This document shows positions 1-12,272 of a DNA stretch of 64,000 nucleotides, piece by piece. Within the stretch, counting starts at the first letter, position 1. Each line of letters opens with the position of its first letter. Source of the DNA: Raphanus sativus (Eukaryota; Streptophyta; Magnoliopsida; Brassicales; Brassicaceae); the NCBI RefSeq assembly GCF_000801105.2, contig NC_079515.1, positions 6,758,001-6,822,000 on the forward strand, written 5' to 3'. The notes beneath the pieces are model-generated. The model had not been told where the DNA came from, did no database searches, and saw only the letters and a list, made by a program, of their open reading frames with translations. The position numbers and the translations under genes were made by a program.

Positions 1-47
1 GAGATGTTCTAAAGGCCAAACTCATAAGCTCTTCGTCATCAATTAGG

Positions 48-377
48 GAAAATTCCTTAAAAATACACAGACTGAATTTTTTTTGCTGAAAAAATACACG
101 AACTTTTTTGGCTTCCCAAAAAATACACAAACTAATTTTGATTGCCCATTAAATACATGAACTTTTGAATTTTGAAGGTTTCACACCTCGATTTTAACGG
201 TGTAAACAGTGACTAACAGAATAGTAAGACGCTGTTAGACGCCGTTAACTCTGATTAAAAAGTTCATGTATTTTATGGACAACCAAAATTAGTTCGTGTA
301 TTTTTCGGGAAGCCTAAAAAGTTCATGTATTTTTTCAGCAAAGGAAATTTAGTATGTGTATTTTTAAGGAATTTTCA
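48..377. repeat. Foldback element (MITE or MULE-like)
   Basis: The left arm (about 48-168) and right arm (about 258-377) are imperfect inverted repeats of about 120 bp. Both carry repeated 'aaatacac' and 'ttcatgtattt' blocks and end in GAAAATTCC / GGAATTTTC. About 90 bp of non-palindromic sequence lies between them. There is no coding capacity, so it looks like a non-autonomous DNA transposon. No clear target-site duplication was found, so the outer limits are approximate. Confidence 0.6.
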
Positions 378-1418
378 AATGGAGTTTGGATATTTCATAT
401 ACTATTCAGAGGCTAAATATCTGGACCCAATACATATCCAAAATTTTATATTTGTAAATTTTCGGTTTGGTTTTGGACCAGATATTTTATATTTCTTTCT
501 TTGCATTAAATCAAATTGGATACGGATGGTTAAGGACACAAACATTAAATATCGTTACAACAATTTTATTGGATTCAAAATTTAATTTATTGCACTTTCA
601 AGTCTAACGGGTCTTGTCACATTTTGACATACAAATGTACAAAAATATATGCAAAGAAAGAAAGAACAACGAAAGTGTTCGACCACATCTCTCTCCCCAT
701 CACTAGTTATGTTATATTCATTCGAATTTTACGTACATTTTGATCCAATGATGGAAACTCAAATATTATACAGAAATTAGAAAGTCTCTACTCTCTATTG
801 TGTGCATACAAAACAAGAAACGACAACTACATCCTTCCGGGTCCTTGTCACGCGGACTTAGCTTTCCCATATCCTTAATATACAAATCTTTCAATAAAAC
901 AAACATATTATTTTCAATATAATTCAATTTAGGCAGATTCGAATCGTACATTATATCAGTAGCTGGCATTGATAGTTTTTATTTTCTTTTTGGGATCAAT
1001 GAGCTAATTACTAGTGTATTTTAGATATTTAAAAAACACGAGTTCCTCTGCGTACCATATTTTCAAATGTCAGTCACTCAGAAGCAGTGGGACTCCAATG
1101 GAGTATCCGATCAAACAAAATAACTCTTCTGGACCCACTAAGGATGGACTCGAACAAAAATAATTGTCCCTTTCAATCATTCACTCCCACATGTATTCAT
1201 GGTTGCATGGTTCTAAGCTCCAACAAGGTTATTTTTTTAAGTAGTTCCAAGTGTACTAAGACATATTGTCTTACATAATATTATATTTGTAAAGTGAGCT
1301 AACTCTAGATTCAACAATGACATGAATTTATGAATGACAAAAAACCAAAAAAATCCAAATCATTATTAGCTTCCTCAGCATCAAAAACCAAACAAGAAGA
1401 CAAAATAACGTAATAAAA

Positions 1419-2144
1419 CTAATTAACTTGTAACAGACCTTCTTCTCTTGGACCTCCAGGAACCGGGACCAAGCTTGGAAAATAGGTACAATGCAAAGGC
1501 CAAGGATCAACCACATCATTTAGTTGGACTTTGCTGATCAACTTGTTTTCTTCCACAACATAGATCCAAGGATGGCCAGTTTCATCGCTAGAACACAAAA
1601 CAAGCCTTTTATCGTTGATGAAGTAACTTGGCTGAGTCTGAGGGTAGGAATATTCCTTCGCTACTAAACCTGGAAAGTTAGGTATAGACAAAGTCCTGAA
1701 GTTCATCCAAACCACATCATTACCATCCTCGACGTTAATCTTGTTCTTGGTCACCCAAATCTCAATCTTCTTTGTCTTGTAGCATTGTTTCAACAACGAA
1801 AACCGGTCTTCCCTGAAGACCCTAAGGACAAGAGCATTGCGAGGATGGTTCATCCCACATGGTAGATCACAAAAGGATGCATAGAATCTCTCGCTGGAAA
1901 AATCCAAGTTAACTAGATGGTACAAGGGATCAGTCTTGTCATAGAAAGCAATCCAATACAAATTTCCGTGTAACAATACACCACATCTTGTGAATAAGGT
2001 ATCTACTTTATGTTTCAGACTTATGTCTCCACTTATAGGCTTCAGGTCTTTCCACACATGGGAAGAAAAGTCTTGGGTTTTCCACACCCAATGGTTCTTC
2101 CAGCCAGACCAAATGGTCTTGTAACGTCTTTCCTCAGCTCTCAT

Positions 2145-2176
<32 letters not shown>

Positions 2177-2609
2177 CATAGCCTATGCCATCGACTTCTA
2201 AACTAGGTTGGCTAACATCAGCTTTGATCCATCTACTTTGTTTCAACCACGGGTTCCAAACCGCTGCTTCTTTTTTCATGCGACATAGCAAGAACTCATT
2301 GCAGTCAGCCAAATGTTTGATATCAGATTCTTTATCGGGAACATCCAATGTTAATTCACGCACCACTATCTTAGGGTCAATGCTTACCGAATACATCTTG
2401 GACTTGGTTGTTAGAATGAATCGAAACGTCGACTTGTTGTTATCGATGAACGTCTTGTCGTTGAAGAGATCGTTCCATCTTTTGCAAACGATTCTGAAGC
2501 GAACAAGAGATATTGGAGAGACATGAGTGAGTATTTCTTCAACCAACTCCCATGGAAGCTCTTCCTGATCATGCACGGTTCTCTCTTTTATCGTTTTGGT
2601 TGAATCCAT
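1419..2609 (-). CDS. F-box protein with F-box-associated domain
   Basis: This is a single-exon gene of 396 residues. Residues about 16-60 form an F-box (ELPWELVEEILTHV..., then VCKRWN), the part that binds SKP1/ASK in an SCF ubiquitin ligase. The rest matches the type 1 F-box-associated interaction domain (AVWNPWLKQSRWI near residue 115, and C-terminal blocks such as PWIYVVEENK), which would choose the substrate. Such genes are very numerous in Brassicaceae and evolve by local duplication, so the substrate cannot be inferred. An Asn run near residue 150 is encoded by an ATT/AAT microsatellite. No frameshift or internal stop is seen. Transcription is leftwards, with no close partner gene. Confidence 0.85.
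2148..2176. repeat. (ATT)n microsatellite inside F-box CDS
   Basis: An uninterrupted ATT trinucleotide run lies in the F-box coding sequence and encodes a poly-Asn stretch on the minus strand. Length changes would stay in frame. Confidence 0.9.
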
Positions 2610-2639
2610 CGTCTATTTTCGTAGCTAGGGTTTGAACTT

Positions 2640-5600
2640 TGAACGGTATCTCTTCAAATTAGAGGATCCGATGGGCAAAACCATAAATACCTCTTTCTCA
2701 AAAAACAAAGAAAACAATAAATACTTAGGGTTTTCACATGTGAGTAACGTGACCATATTTGATGAGTTTAACACGTGTGTATTTCTACCTTTAACCTAAA
2801 AGAAAATTTTATTTTTAAAAAAAAAAACAAAAAACAAAAAAACCTAAAAGGTTAAAACTGTTTTGCAATTTTTTATGAAATAATAAATATATATGGAATA
2901 ATTGAAAAAACGAAAACTATCACGTATATAATTAAATTTTCTTACAGATAAATCAAAAAGTTACCATCATTTATCTACAATTGTATTATGGTAAAATAAA
3001 TTCAAACATTCATTTTATTTATTTAATATAGTATATATTTAAGTTTACATAGATAATAATACAAATAAATTAACCGAGAGCAATTAACCGCTCTGAGTAC
3101 GATCGAGGGAAGATCCGAGACCAAACTTACACAACCAATTTTTTTGCCTTTCCGGCGGCTTATACCGTAAATTTTTTGTTTTGTTTACCACATCTATATC
3201 TTGATGGTTTTGAACACATTTGAGTTGTTGAAACTGAAATTTTAAATTGTTAAGACTGTTTTGCTAGATAAACATAATTTCTTTTTTTTAATATTTGTTG
3301 TATTTATGAAATATAAACATAATTGTTTATATATATATATATATATATGTTGTTAATAATTATATATAAACAAATTTAATTATTTTCTGTTTTTTCCAAA
3401 ACAGCATAAATAAAAAGGAAAATATATAAACTTTTAATATATATATAACTTATCTTCACAAAAAAATATAAATACTTTTATAAATCTTATTCTAAATGCA
3501 ACTTTGATTTAATATATCTTTTTCCTAATTTTCTAGAACATTATATGTCAGATAAACAAAATTGTACAAAATATATGTGCAAATATAAGAGGATGAACTG
3601 AACTAATTAAAGTTAAGAAAATGATATTTCAACTTTAAAAACAAACAAAAATTGTTGTTCAATTTAAGGAAATAAAAGTAACTCTAACATACCAAATATA
3701 TATATTTGAATCTCCTAGTCTATATTTGAGAAGTGATTTTGCCACATGTCATCTCTACAATCACTTTCAAAAAAATAATATGACATGGCTACTAAAATTG
3801 ATGACATGGCTTATAGATTTATGGTAACAACTCATATTACATTTATTATTTATTTATATTTTGAATTTTTTTTAGAATATGGTAATAACACATAATCATC
3901 ATTAAAATAAATATATTCAACTATGGCATCTAAATTTCGAATATGATTTAATTATTTATTTAAAAATTATAAAATTTCCAAAAATGCATAAATTTTTTTA
4001 CAAAATTATAAATTAATTCGTAAATCATTAGTTTCTTATATATATATCTAAAAAATTTATAAGTATTGTTTAATTTAATTTTTGAAAATTATACAATTTT
4101 TACATATTTATTTAATATATTTAATTAAAATAAATAGATATAAATCTATCTAAGATTAGAATTTTAAATATATACATGCATATTCTTAAATATAATTTAA
4201 AATAAACAAAAATTGTTTTTATCTTTATTTTTATGTTTATTTAAATCAAATTTATACCAAAATATTGAAAAACAAAAGAAAATTTACAATATTAATAAAA
4301 AAAAATATAATTTATATTTATCTGTTAAAATATATTTAAAAAAAAATTACCGCACATGGTGCAGAAAGACACCTAGTTAGTATATAATATTATATGTAAA
4401 AGTCACATATCTAACTAAGATAATAACATAATGATAATTAATATATATTTTTATTTATCATATATATGAATTAGAAAATAACCTAAAATTTATAAACAAA
4501 CCAAAATATATTTAATTATTATTATAACTAGTTATTTCGTAAATGTTTATATCCGTATATAACCATAGAAAAATCATCTAGTATTTATCTATTTTTAAAA
4601 TCCTAGAGGTAGAACCCACATAAAGGTATTCTAGCATCTAATTTATTTCATCTTCGGTTTTCTAAATCCTAAAATATCTGAATTTGAGATAATTCTTTTA
4701 ATTAAAAATTATATTAAATCAACCTAAAAAGGGAAATAGAGTACTGATTACAAAGCTCAACTCAAACAAAAGCACACTAATCAAATATTTGCTAACTAGA
4801 ATCACTTGATCCATCACTCGGTCTGTTAGCTCGAATTCAAAATTCTAGTGTATCAAATACCGTTATCAACCATTAACGAGAATCTCAAGAAGGTTAATCA
4901 CACTTTTATAAATATTTAAATACAGCTAATAATTTCTATATTTAAGCACAAAAATTCTCACCAATTAATGTTTTAACTATACGAATTAACGAATCACACA
5001 AAAAGGAGGAATGATGCAAAAAAAGAAAAGCAATCCCTGTGTATTTATATGGTCGGTCCGCATTATAGTAATAACTAGGATAAAAATCCAATAACAAGCT
5101 TTCTTTTGTTTCTTTGATAAACCATCAAGAAGATTTTATTTATGACTAACCCAGAGGGTGTCGGGTGATGGGCGTCTTTAACGTCAATAAGTAAACTGCA
5201 ACATAATTTTTTAACAAGGCTTTATGCAAAATCCAGAGATAGACAGAGACAAAAACAACTAGGTGTGCTTTTTTATACCATAGACCACCACACAAAGGTT
5301 TGGGAAACACAATGAAACCACAGCTAAGTTCAAATTAGATAAGGAACGAGCAAGTGCGTTCCAGCTATTTTGAGAAACAGAGGCCTCCTCCAACAAGTTC
5401 TTACACTTTTCAACCCAAAGGGCACCACACCATGTTTCTGCTCAAAACCAAAAGCTACATCAACATCAGCGAAACCTATAAAGAGGGTCTACAGTAAATG
5501 GAATAAGCAAGTAAAAGCAGATAGATTAGTAGTACCTGTTGCAACTCGCACTTAAGCTGTTCTTGTAGGAAGTGAAAAACCCAAGCAATATTCATTATTG
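2640..5600. other. AT-rich intergenic region with probable Helitron
   Basis: About 3 kb of very AT-rich sequence between the F-box gene and the 3' end of TOC copy A. It holds the Helitron-like element at 3719-4376, an (AT)n run near 3330-3350, and, from about 5150 on, the 3' flank of TOC copy A that is repeated downstream of copy B near 11870-12270. No gene is supported. Confidence 0.7.
3719..4376 (+). mobile_element. Probable non-autonomous Helitron
   Basis: It begins TCTATATTTGAG and ends with a small hairpin (GCAC-ATG-GTGC), then GACACCTAG followed by T. That fits Helitron rules: 5' TC, 3' hairpin plus CTRR, insertion next to T. The base before the 5' TC is G rather than the usual A, so the 5' end is less certain. 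No coding content is seen. Confidence 0.5.
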
Positions 5601-8564
5601 TCAATACTCCATTTGCTGAGGGGAATAATAACTAAGTAGTTTCTTGAACAGGGGAACAAGTGCGACCATAGCAAGTTGGAGCTGCTCAGAGCTGTTTACG
5701 CGGATGCTTACTTGCCCTGCCCCTCTGTTGTTAAGATTAGCACGGGCAATTAGATTAGATGAACGTCCAATGGGCACTTGGGACTGTATATTCCCTCCAA
5801 TGGCAAGATCACCATGCCAATCCATCACAGAAAGTCCAAGAGTAGACAAGGATCTACCAAGCGGATAATCTTTATCTCTCAACTGAGCTTCTAAACTACC
5901 GCCATAAGCAACATCTCCTCGACTAGTCATTGCCCCACCACACATAACCATTCTGAACCTTTTATTAGCAATCAACTTTTCTTCTACTTTCACCCCCGCA
6001 GACACCGAATCACCCAAGAGCGTTACAGAGAGACCAGCTGCAGCTTTGTGTTTCCTAAAATTGTTAAATCTCATGTCGCTTCGAACAGTGTAAGCCAATT
6101 CCTTCCCAGCATTTTGCATTTCGAAACCTAAGGAGGTTGATCTACCCTCTCCATGTTTAACCGAGCTGGCCATTTCCAGCTGCACATTTGCATCCTTTTT
6201 ATCCTTTGTCACTTGGCCAGAGAATGATATCGGTATCTTTTCTTTAAAAACAAAAAGACGTTCTGCATTTACACCTTCATAGCCAACATCATGATCCCAC
6301 CCCTGAGTTTCGAGGACTGGCCTAACAAGCCATTGATTGGAGGAATCTAGGGACCGGTACCTGTGAGTTGGATTGTCAGAGTCAAACGATGCAGGTAGAG
6401 ACAAATCTGGCATGGGAACTGGAACAGAAGCAGGTTCACTTCTCTCCTCTTCCACATTTTCTCTAGGCTCGTTAGCAAATTCTTTAATCTCCGCAGCAAA
6501 TTTTTTCAACATCTTCCGTCTCTTTCTTTCCTCTTTTATCTGCCTCTTCATAAATAGTTTCTCCCGGTACTCCATCTCATCAAGATATTGCTTCTTCTGA
6601 GATTTACTAAGCCTAGCCATCTCATCTTTAGTCAATCGCTTAAAAGGAGGAAGCTGATCATACTCTGATTCTTCGTCAGAATCTGATGATTCGTCCAAAT
6701 CATCTTCGTCTTCTTCATCACCATACTGCTCTTCAGGAAGTTTAGCTTGCGGCCTTGATTGCAGAAACGATGAGAGAAGCAGTGGCAGCGGTGGAGCCTT
6801 GGATCGAGCAGCAAATGGTTTCCCTGGAGTATTATTATCTTGTAATTTCAGAAGAGCATTTGCTTCTGCTAGAATCTTGGATGCAAATGAGAGTAACAGC
6901 AAATGAGGCTTCCACACTTGGCCATTTGGTAATACTCTCTGACCTGCCCGATTTGTCCTGCAAGCAGAGTGGTTCTCAACTAAAGACACAGGGTTCATCA
7001 GCCTCATATCTCCAGCTGCTTGGCGAATGGCCTGCTGAATGACATGGGAACGTTGTGTTACAAACATGTCATAGCTAGAGGCAGTGCCATTTGGGCCATC
7101 TGGTGGAGCAGAAGCGGCATGAGTCAAACCCACAATGGCATTAAACCATATAGATGGTCCAAAAACATCAGTGATGGTGCGTAAGAGAGGCATGTCACCA
7201 GAATCTCTGCTTTGCATATCCAATCTATCAAGATATAATACAATATCCGGTGGACTTTTTTTGATGAAAGACCTAACAGACTTCAGGATTTTCTCATTCT
7301 TGTGTTGATCAGACCATGATGGTAAGAGACCTGGAGTGTCAATCACCCGAACCTTAATTCCCTGAACAAAACCCTCAACATCCTGAACCCTCTTTGTCCC
7401 CATCTGGAATGCATCCGTACAGATTTTCGCTTCATCAAAAATAGAATTAATCGTCGCACTCTTACCAACCCCACTTTTACCGAGCACCATAATAGTACAA
7501 GAAAAATCAAGTGGATCCTGTCCAGCTGCCTCAAGTTGTTCTGCCATGGAACTGGCACGATCAAAACTAAAGGCACCAACACGGCTTCCGCTTCTCCCCC
7601 TCAACTGCTCTGCTAATCCAAGCCTATACAAAACCTGAGCAACAACAACATTATGTGGAGTTTGTCCTAATCTATGTGAAAGCCTCAAAAACTTGACCCT
7701 GATCAACTGGAGCTTCTCACGGGTCTCATCATGCTCATCGGTCTCTGCAGTGGTCGGGTCCTCCGCTTGCTGGGACTGATTCTGAGAGACATTTCCATTG
7801 ACACGAGGCTGATGAGGAACACGTGGTGTGGATTCCAAAAGAGGAGCATCCCGCCCAAGGCCTGCTGGGCGAGCAGGAGGTGACGCTGCAGTATTACTTG
7901 TAGATTGTGTTGGTGAAACAGAACTTGCTACCTCAGGTTTTCTTTCCAACCGTGGGGTTTCCTCAATCTCTGGACTTATATTCACTCTGCTGCCTTGCTG
8001 CTTCTCAGATTCCTTACTAGGTTGAGAAGTATGTTCAACACCAAGTCCTCCATTACTGTTTCGAACTGTTTCATGCTCTCTACTGATGTGACCTTTAGTC
8101 TCTCCATTTTCCTCAGAAGTAGATTTCTCACCATTTCTTTGTTTCCCAGACTCATCATCAAAGCAATTCTTATCTGCTCCTTCACGGTTCCCAGCTTCTT
8201 GTTCTGTTTCCATACCAGCTGATACATCAACATTTTCATCTTCAATACCACCACCATTCCTTGTTTCCTCGATCACTTCAGCCACCAGTTGTTTCTTTCC
8301 ATTTTCAGAAAAGGAATGTGTAGCTGGTTCGCTGACATTCTCTGTACCTGCTTCTCCCTCATCACCATTCTTCATTTTAGAAGTCACGAAACCTGGCGCA
8401 GCCTCTCCCTCAGTTATATCTTGCCCGTTTGCCTCACCATGGCTCTCTCTACTAACCATGGAATCTTTCAATTCCTCCGAAGTTAAATCCTCGTCAATAG
8501 CTTCCACAAAGACCTCATCTTCGGCATCGCTGATTCTATCGTCTCTAAGCTTCTTCTCTTCCAT
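5601..8564 (-). CDS. TOC120: TOC120/TOC132-type chloroplast import GTPase, copy A
   Basis: This is a preprotein receptor of the chloroplast outer envelope, 987 residues in one coding exon. The order is an acidic low-complexity A domain (about 1-290), a GTPase domain (P-loop GKSGVGKS at 362-369, DTPGL at 409-413, then THAASAPPDG), an acidic Asp/Glu patch (YGDEEDEDDLDESSDSDEE), a basic linker, and the membrane-anchoring M domain ending PQQMEY. The family recognises transit peptides and pairs with TOC33/34. The ATG at 8564 lies just after a 5'UTR intron (donor at 8742, exon 1 up to about 8900). The A domain is shorter than in copy B through in-frame deletions. From the stop to residue about 180 it aligns to copy B at a constant 6672 bp offset. 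The splice acceptor has AAG where its relatives have CAG. Confidence 0.93.
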   Translation of the reverse strand: MEEKKLRDDRISDAEDEVFVEAIDEDLTSEELKDSMVSRESHGEANGQDITEGEAAPGFVTSKMKNGDEGEAGTENVSEPATHSFSENGKKQLVAEVIEETRNGGGIEDENVDVSAGMETEQEAGNREGADKNCFDDESGKQRNGEKSTSEENGETKGHISREHETVRNSNGGLGVEHTSQPSKESEKQQGSRVNISPEIEETPRLERKPEVASSVSPTQSTSNTAASPPARPAGLGRDAPLLESTPRVPHQPRVNGNVSQNQSQQAEDPTTAETDEHDETREKLQLIRVKFLRLSHRLGQTPHNVVVAQVLYRLGLAEQLRGRSGSRVGAFSFDRASSMAEQLEAAGQDPLDFSCTIMVLGKSGVGKSATINSIFDEAKICTDAFQMGTKRVQDVEGFVQGIKVRVIDTPGLLPSWSDQHKNEKILKSVRSFIKKSPPDIVLYLDRLDMQSRDSGDMPLLRTITDVFGPSIWFNAIVGLTHAASAPPDGPNGTASSYDMFVTQRSHVIQQAIRQAAGDMRLMNPVSLVENHSACRTNRAGQRVLPNGQVWKPHLLLLSFASKILAEANALLKLQDNNTPGKPFAARSKAPPLPLLLSSFLQSRPQAKLPEEQYGDEEDEDDLDESSDSDEESEYDQLPPFKRLTKDEMARLSKSQKKQYLDEMEYREKLFMKRQIKEERKRRKMLKKFAAEIKEFANEPRENVEEERSEPASVPVPMPDLSLPASFDSDNPTHRYRSLDSSNQWLVRPVLETQGWDHDVGYEGVNAERLFVFKEKIPISFSGQVTKDKKDANVQLEMASSVKHGEGRSTSLGFEMQNAGKELAYTVRSDMRFNNFRKHKAAAGLSVTLLGDSVSAGVKVEEKLIANKRFRMVMCGGAMTSRGDVAYGGSLEAQLRDKDYPLGRSLSTLGLSVMDWHGDLAIGGNIQSQVPIGRSSNLIARANLNNRGAGQVSIRVNSSEQLQLAMVALVPLFKKLLSYYSPQQMEY

Positions 8565-8599
8565 ATCCTACCTTCTCTCACAACCATAAACAAAAACGA

Positions 8600-8936
8600 A
8601 ATCACGAATCAATCGGACTAAAATGGCTTTAACCTTTGATATAAAAATTCCAACAACCCTAACAAATAAACGATAGAGCAGAAACGAAACCTAGCTCGGG
8701 ATTATCGTCACAAATGCATAAATGAAATCCCTAAAAGCATACACAGCTAAAGAGGAGAAGAGCAGTGGCGGTGATCTAACCTCGTTTAGGTAGAGACTAG
8801 AGAGAGAGAGGCAAACTTCTGACGGGGAAGGTGGAGGAGATAAGAGCTTTCCACGGACGGTGGATATCCGTTTTGGGTTTAAGGCATCGTACGGTGGAAA
8901 CATGAAGCGGGCCAAGGCCTTTTAGGTGGGCCGCAA
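8600..8936 (-). promoter_or_regulatory. TOC copy A 5'UTR exon/intron and site II promoter
   Basis: The donor TAGCTGT|GTATGC (exon end 8743) pairs with an acceptor just upstream of the ATG at 8564. Upstream at about 8909-8936, paired GGGCC motifs (gggccaaggcctttta, then tgggccg) resemble site II elements typical of TCP-controlled housekeeping genes. The same block precedes the other TOC first exon near 16604-16634. Confidence 0.5.
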
Positions 8937-9182
8937 AATCTTGTTGGCCTTTTTGCCATCACTCCACGAGAGAGAGATACTTTTGTTTTTGTTTTGTTTC
9001 TTCTTGGACCTATTCACCTGTCTTTCAAAGGTTTTGTCTGGTGACGATAAGACGGTAGCGAAGATTTAGCAATTACAAATGTGACTATTTTTTCTTCTTA
9101 ATATCTAGGCTTACAAAATTGGTTATATTTTAGAGTTATTGGCATCATTAATAGCTATATATTCTTCTTATGATACCTGATG

Positions 9183-11700
9183 TCGCTTTAGACAAGTGCT
9201 GTGGTCTGTCTGGTTTTCCTTTCCGTAGCCCTTTCCCACACTTTCTTGGCTTTCTCTTCACGGTCTGAATTTTCTTAAGGTCATGGTGGCAAGTGGTTAC
9301 TCACTAGTGGGATTCCAATTTCTTCTCGATAAACTTGTAGACTGTCTCAAGTCAATATCCGAAGAAGTAGTGTATTCGATCCTTCTCTTGGTTTCCTGTA
9401 CCTGTGGTGGATGCTCAAAGATATATTCTACATCATTTGAGCCCCACAAAGAATCCATATTCATTTCCACTTTTAAATATACTTTTGACCCTGTTGATTC
9501 GGTAAACAAGAAACAGGTTAAGAGAAACTGAGGACTAGTTCCAAGAGCGGCTATAGCTTCTAAAAAACATTACCGATCAGCATTTGTTATTGAGGGTATT
9601 GTTCACATGATCCTGAATTTGGAGAGCTGCAAGAGATCAAGAGATTGGTTTAATCATGCACTCCTGCTAAGATTTTTGCAATAGACTCCAATAGACGAAT
9701 TATTTATTAAGTTACCTCGTCATCTGAAACATCCTCATCTAGAAACAGCATCAAAGCATTACTCATGCTTTTCCACATAAGCAATCATATCCACCTGCAC
9801 GCAAAAGAAAAATCAAGTTTCGTTCAGTATCAGGAACGCAAATATTAAATGAAGAGAATATATAACCAACTGAATCATGGATGCCATTTTTATCTTCAAT
9901 GAAGAATACACACAAACCTTCAGCTTGGGCTCATGGACAGTCAAAAGAAGTACCACGACATCATCCTCCTTTCTAGCTGTTTCTTTCTTATTCAGGGGTC
10001 TTTTCCTTACCTAAAGAGTACAGACAACAAAACCCAACGGTTTCGCCAATGATCCCTAGTCATAGTGAACGTTACTTATAAAACAATCAATTAGTAAAGA
10101 AACAGGTCACTGGTCAAGTGAATACCACTACTTTAATATTGGATACACTGTTATTCTTTTTTTTCATTCTTAGGCAACGAGCACAAACGTTCAGCATCTG
10201 TTTGTTGATGTTGCTGACGATTAGTGGGAAAAATTAAAATCTTCTTTAAATTATTTATCCACACTAAAGGTGACGGCTCAAAGGGTTCAGTAATCACATG
10301 CTGTAACAATAAAGGAAAACAACATATTATAAAAGCAATGAATTGATAACTTTCACATGGATAATCTCCTTCTTTGAAAAAACTAGCAACTTTCAAGCGG
10401 CATTTACACAGAAGTTTTTCCATTGACAACAAGACCAAAACTACCACATTCCGCACTATTCTTGTAAATGTTGTGCAACAGGTCCTCCAGATGAATTGCA
10501 TGAGAGCACCAAGCCAAATAGCCAATGAATTTGGTGGGACTCAATATGACAATGCAAGATTGGAAGTACTAGTATTAACAAGAGGATCTGATGATGCCAT
10601 AACTATGAACAATCTTTGAGCTAGTGGTTCTTCCAAACGTACCTCAGATAGCAGCTATGTCTCATCCATTGCATGAAAAAAGTCCTTCCGAAGAAGGCAT
10701 AGCTGCTGCTGGTTGTGTATATGATTCAGAGGACTCCCCGTTAATAGTCAGATTTCGCATTCGTTTGAACAGCTTTTGATTCTCTTCAGCAGCAGTCTGC
10801 GGTCCATAACCCTAGCAGATACCGCAAAGCAACACACATAATAACGCTTCAAATTCTCCAACCCTGTTCATACTCTAGCAATCAGAAGAGAAATTACTAA
10901 CATCCCCTGAAACAAATTCTAGCAAGAAAAGCACCATATATATCTGGACTGCGACATGCATCCACGAGAGCTTACAATACTGTAGTCTGTATCAGTTTCC
11001 TTGATGGAAGAACGAGAGAATGTCTTCACACTCGCACAATATTTCAGAAACTAACTAATGCTCTTCGTGAAATAAAGGTTACAGACTCGCACAATTCACA
11101 AGGATGGTCACAAAGATTACAAGCTCTCCTTGAGATACATTAGGACTAATATACATATAACGGAAGCAAGCTAGCGTACATTCATACTCAGGACTCTCCG
11201 AACCAAAGCTCTAACAAACATTGGCTATTACCAGCTAGAAAGAATCAGGGAAAGCAACGTACCTGCATGAGAAGGTTTAAAAGAAGACGCTGGTCATTGC
11301 CTGTGGGAGACGCCAGATGCTGCAAGCCAGCGGATTGGAGCCACCGTGCCATGACAGAATCTCCAGCGTCATTTGTGGGTCCCACATCAGTAATAGTGGA
11401 CAACAGTGAGAGTATGGAGTATTAATCACATGCTGTAACAAGGAAAATGCCATATTACAAGAGCAATGAATTGATATCATTCACATAGATAATCTCTCTC
11501 GTTAAGAATCGGCAAATTCAAGCGGGGCATTTTTACACAAGCTTTTCATATGGGAACAAGACCAAAGCTATCACATCTCGCTCAACCTTTTCAACTAACA
11601 AGAGCAAAAGTTGTGGAACAAAAGTCTCGCAGATGGATTGCATGAGCACCAAACCAGTATAGGTGGGACTCAACATGACAATGTAAGATTCGCAGTAACA
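9183..11700 (-). pseudogene. Scrambled partial copy of kinesin-13A
   Basis: Pieces of this stretch match the intact kinesin-13A gene at 17.1-21.6 kb in order: about 9187-9530 matches the C-terminal exon, 9540-9655 the end of exon 9, 9695-9800 exon 5, 9890-10020 exon 4, 10135-10310 exon 3, 10630-10815 exon 2 and 11265-11390 exon 1. Exons 6-8 and most of exon 9, including the P-loop, are missing. At about 11390 the copy jumps to sequence like intron 7, then repeats the intron 2/exon 3 region to about 11700. Reading frames are broken throughout. It was evidently duplicated with TOC as one segment and then decayed. Confidence 0.88.
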
Positions 11701-12272
11701 GTATTAACAGCATAATCTTCTGATTTAAGGGAGACACACGAAAATGCATTCTTGCCAAAAAAGAGTTACCAGCAACTGACTTTTCGAAACAGCTTACAAT
11801 AGCTGTATATACAGACGTTTAGCAGATGATTAGGACCTACAAAAATCCCTTCAAAAGCCTTGAATTACGGCTAACCAGAGGGTGGTGGGTCTTAAGATCA
11901 ACAAGTAGATTGCAGCATACATTACTTTTAAACAAGGCTTTATGAAAAATCAAGAGTAGACATGAACAGAAGGCCATACAAATGTTCTGGAAAGAGAATA
12001 AAACCACAACTAAGCTTAAATTAGACAGGGAACGAGCAAGTGTTCTGGCTATTTAAAGAAAACAGATGCCTCCTCCAGCAATTTGTTCTTAAAGTTTTCA
12101 ACCCAAAGGGCACACCAAGGTTCCTGCTCAAAACCAAAAGCCACATCAAAATCAGCAATCAATAAAGAGGGTTTACAGCAAAGAAAAAGCAGATACATTA
12201 GTACCTATTCAACTCACACTCTAGGATGTTCTTGTAGGAAGTGAATTGAAACCCGAAGTGTTATTCTTATTG

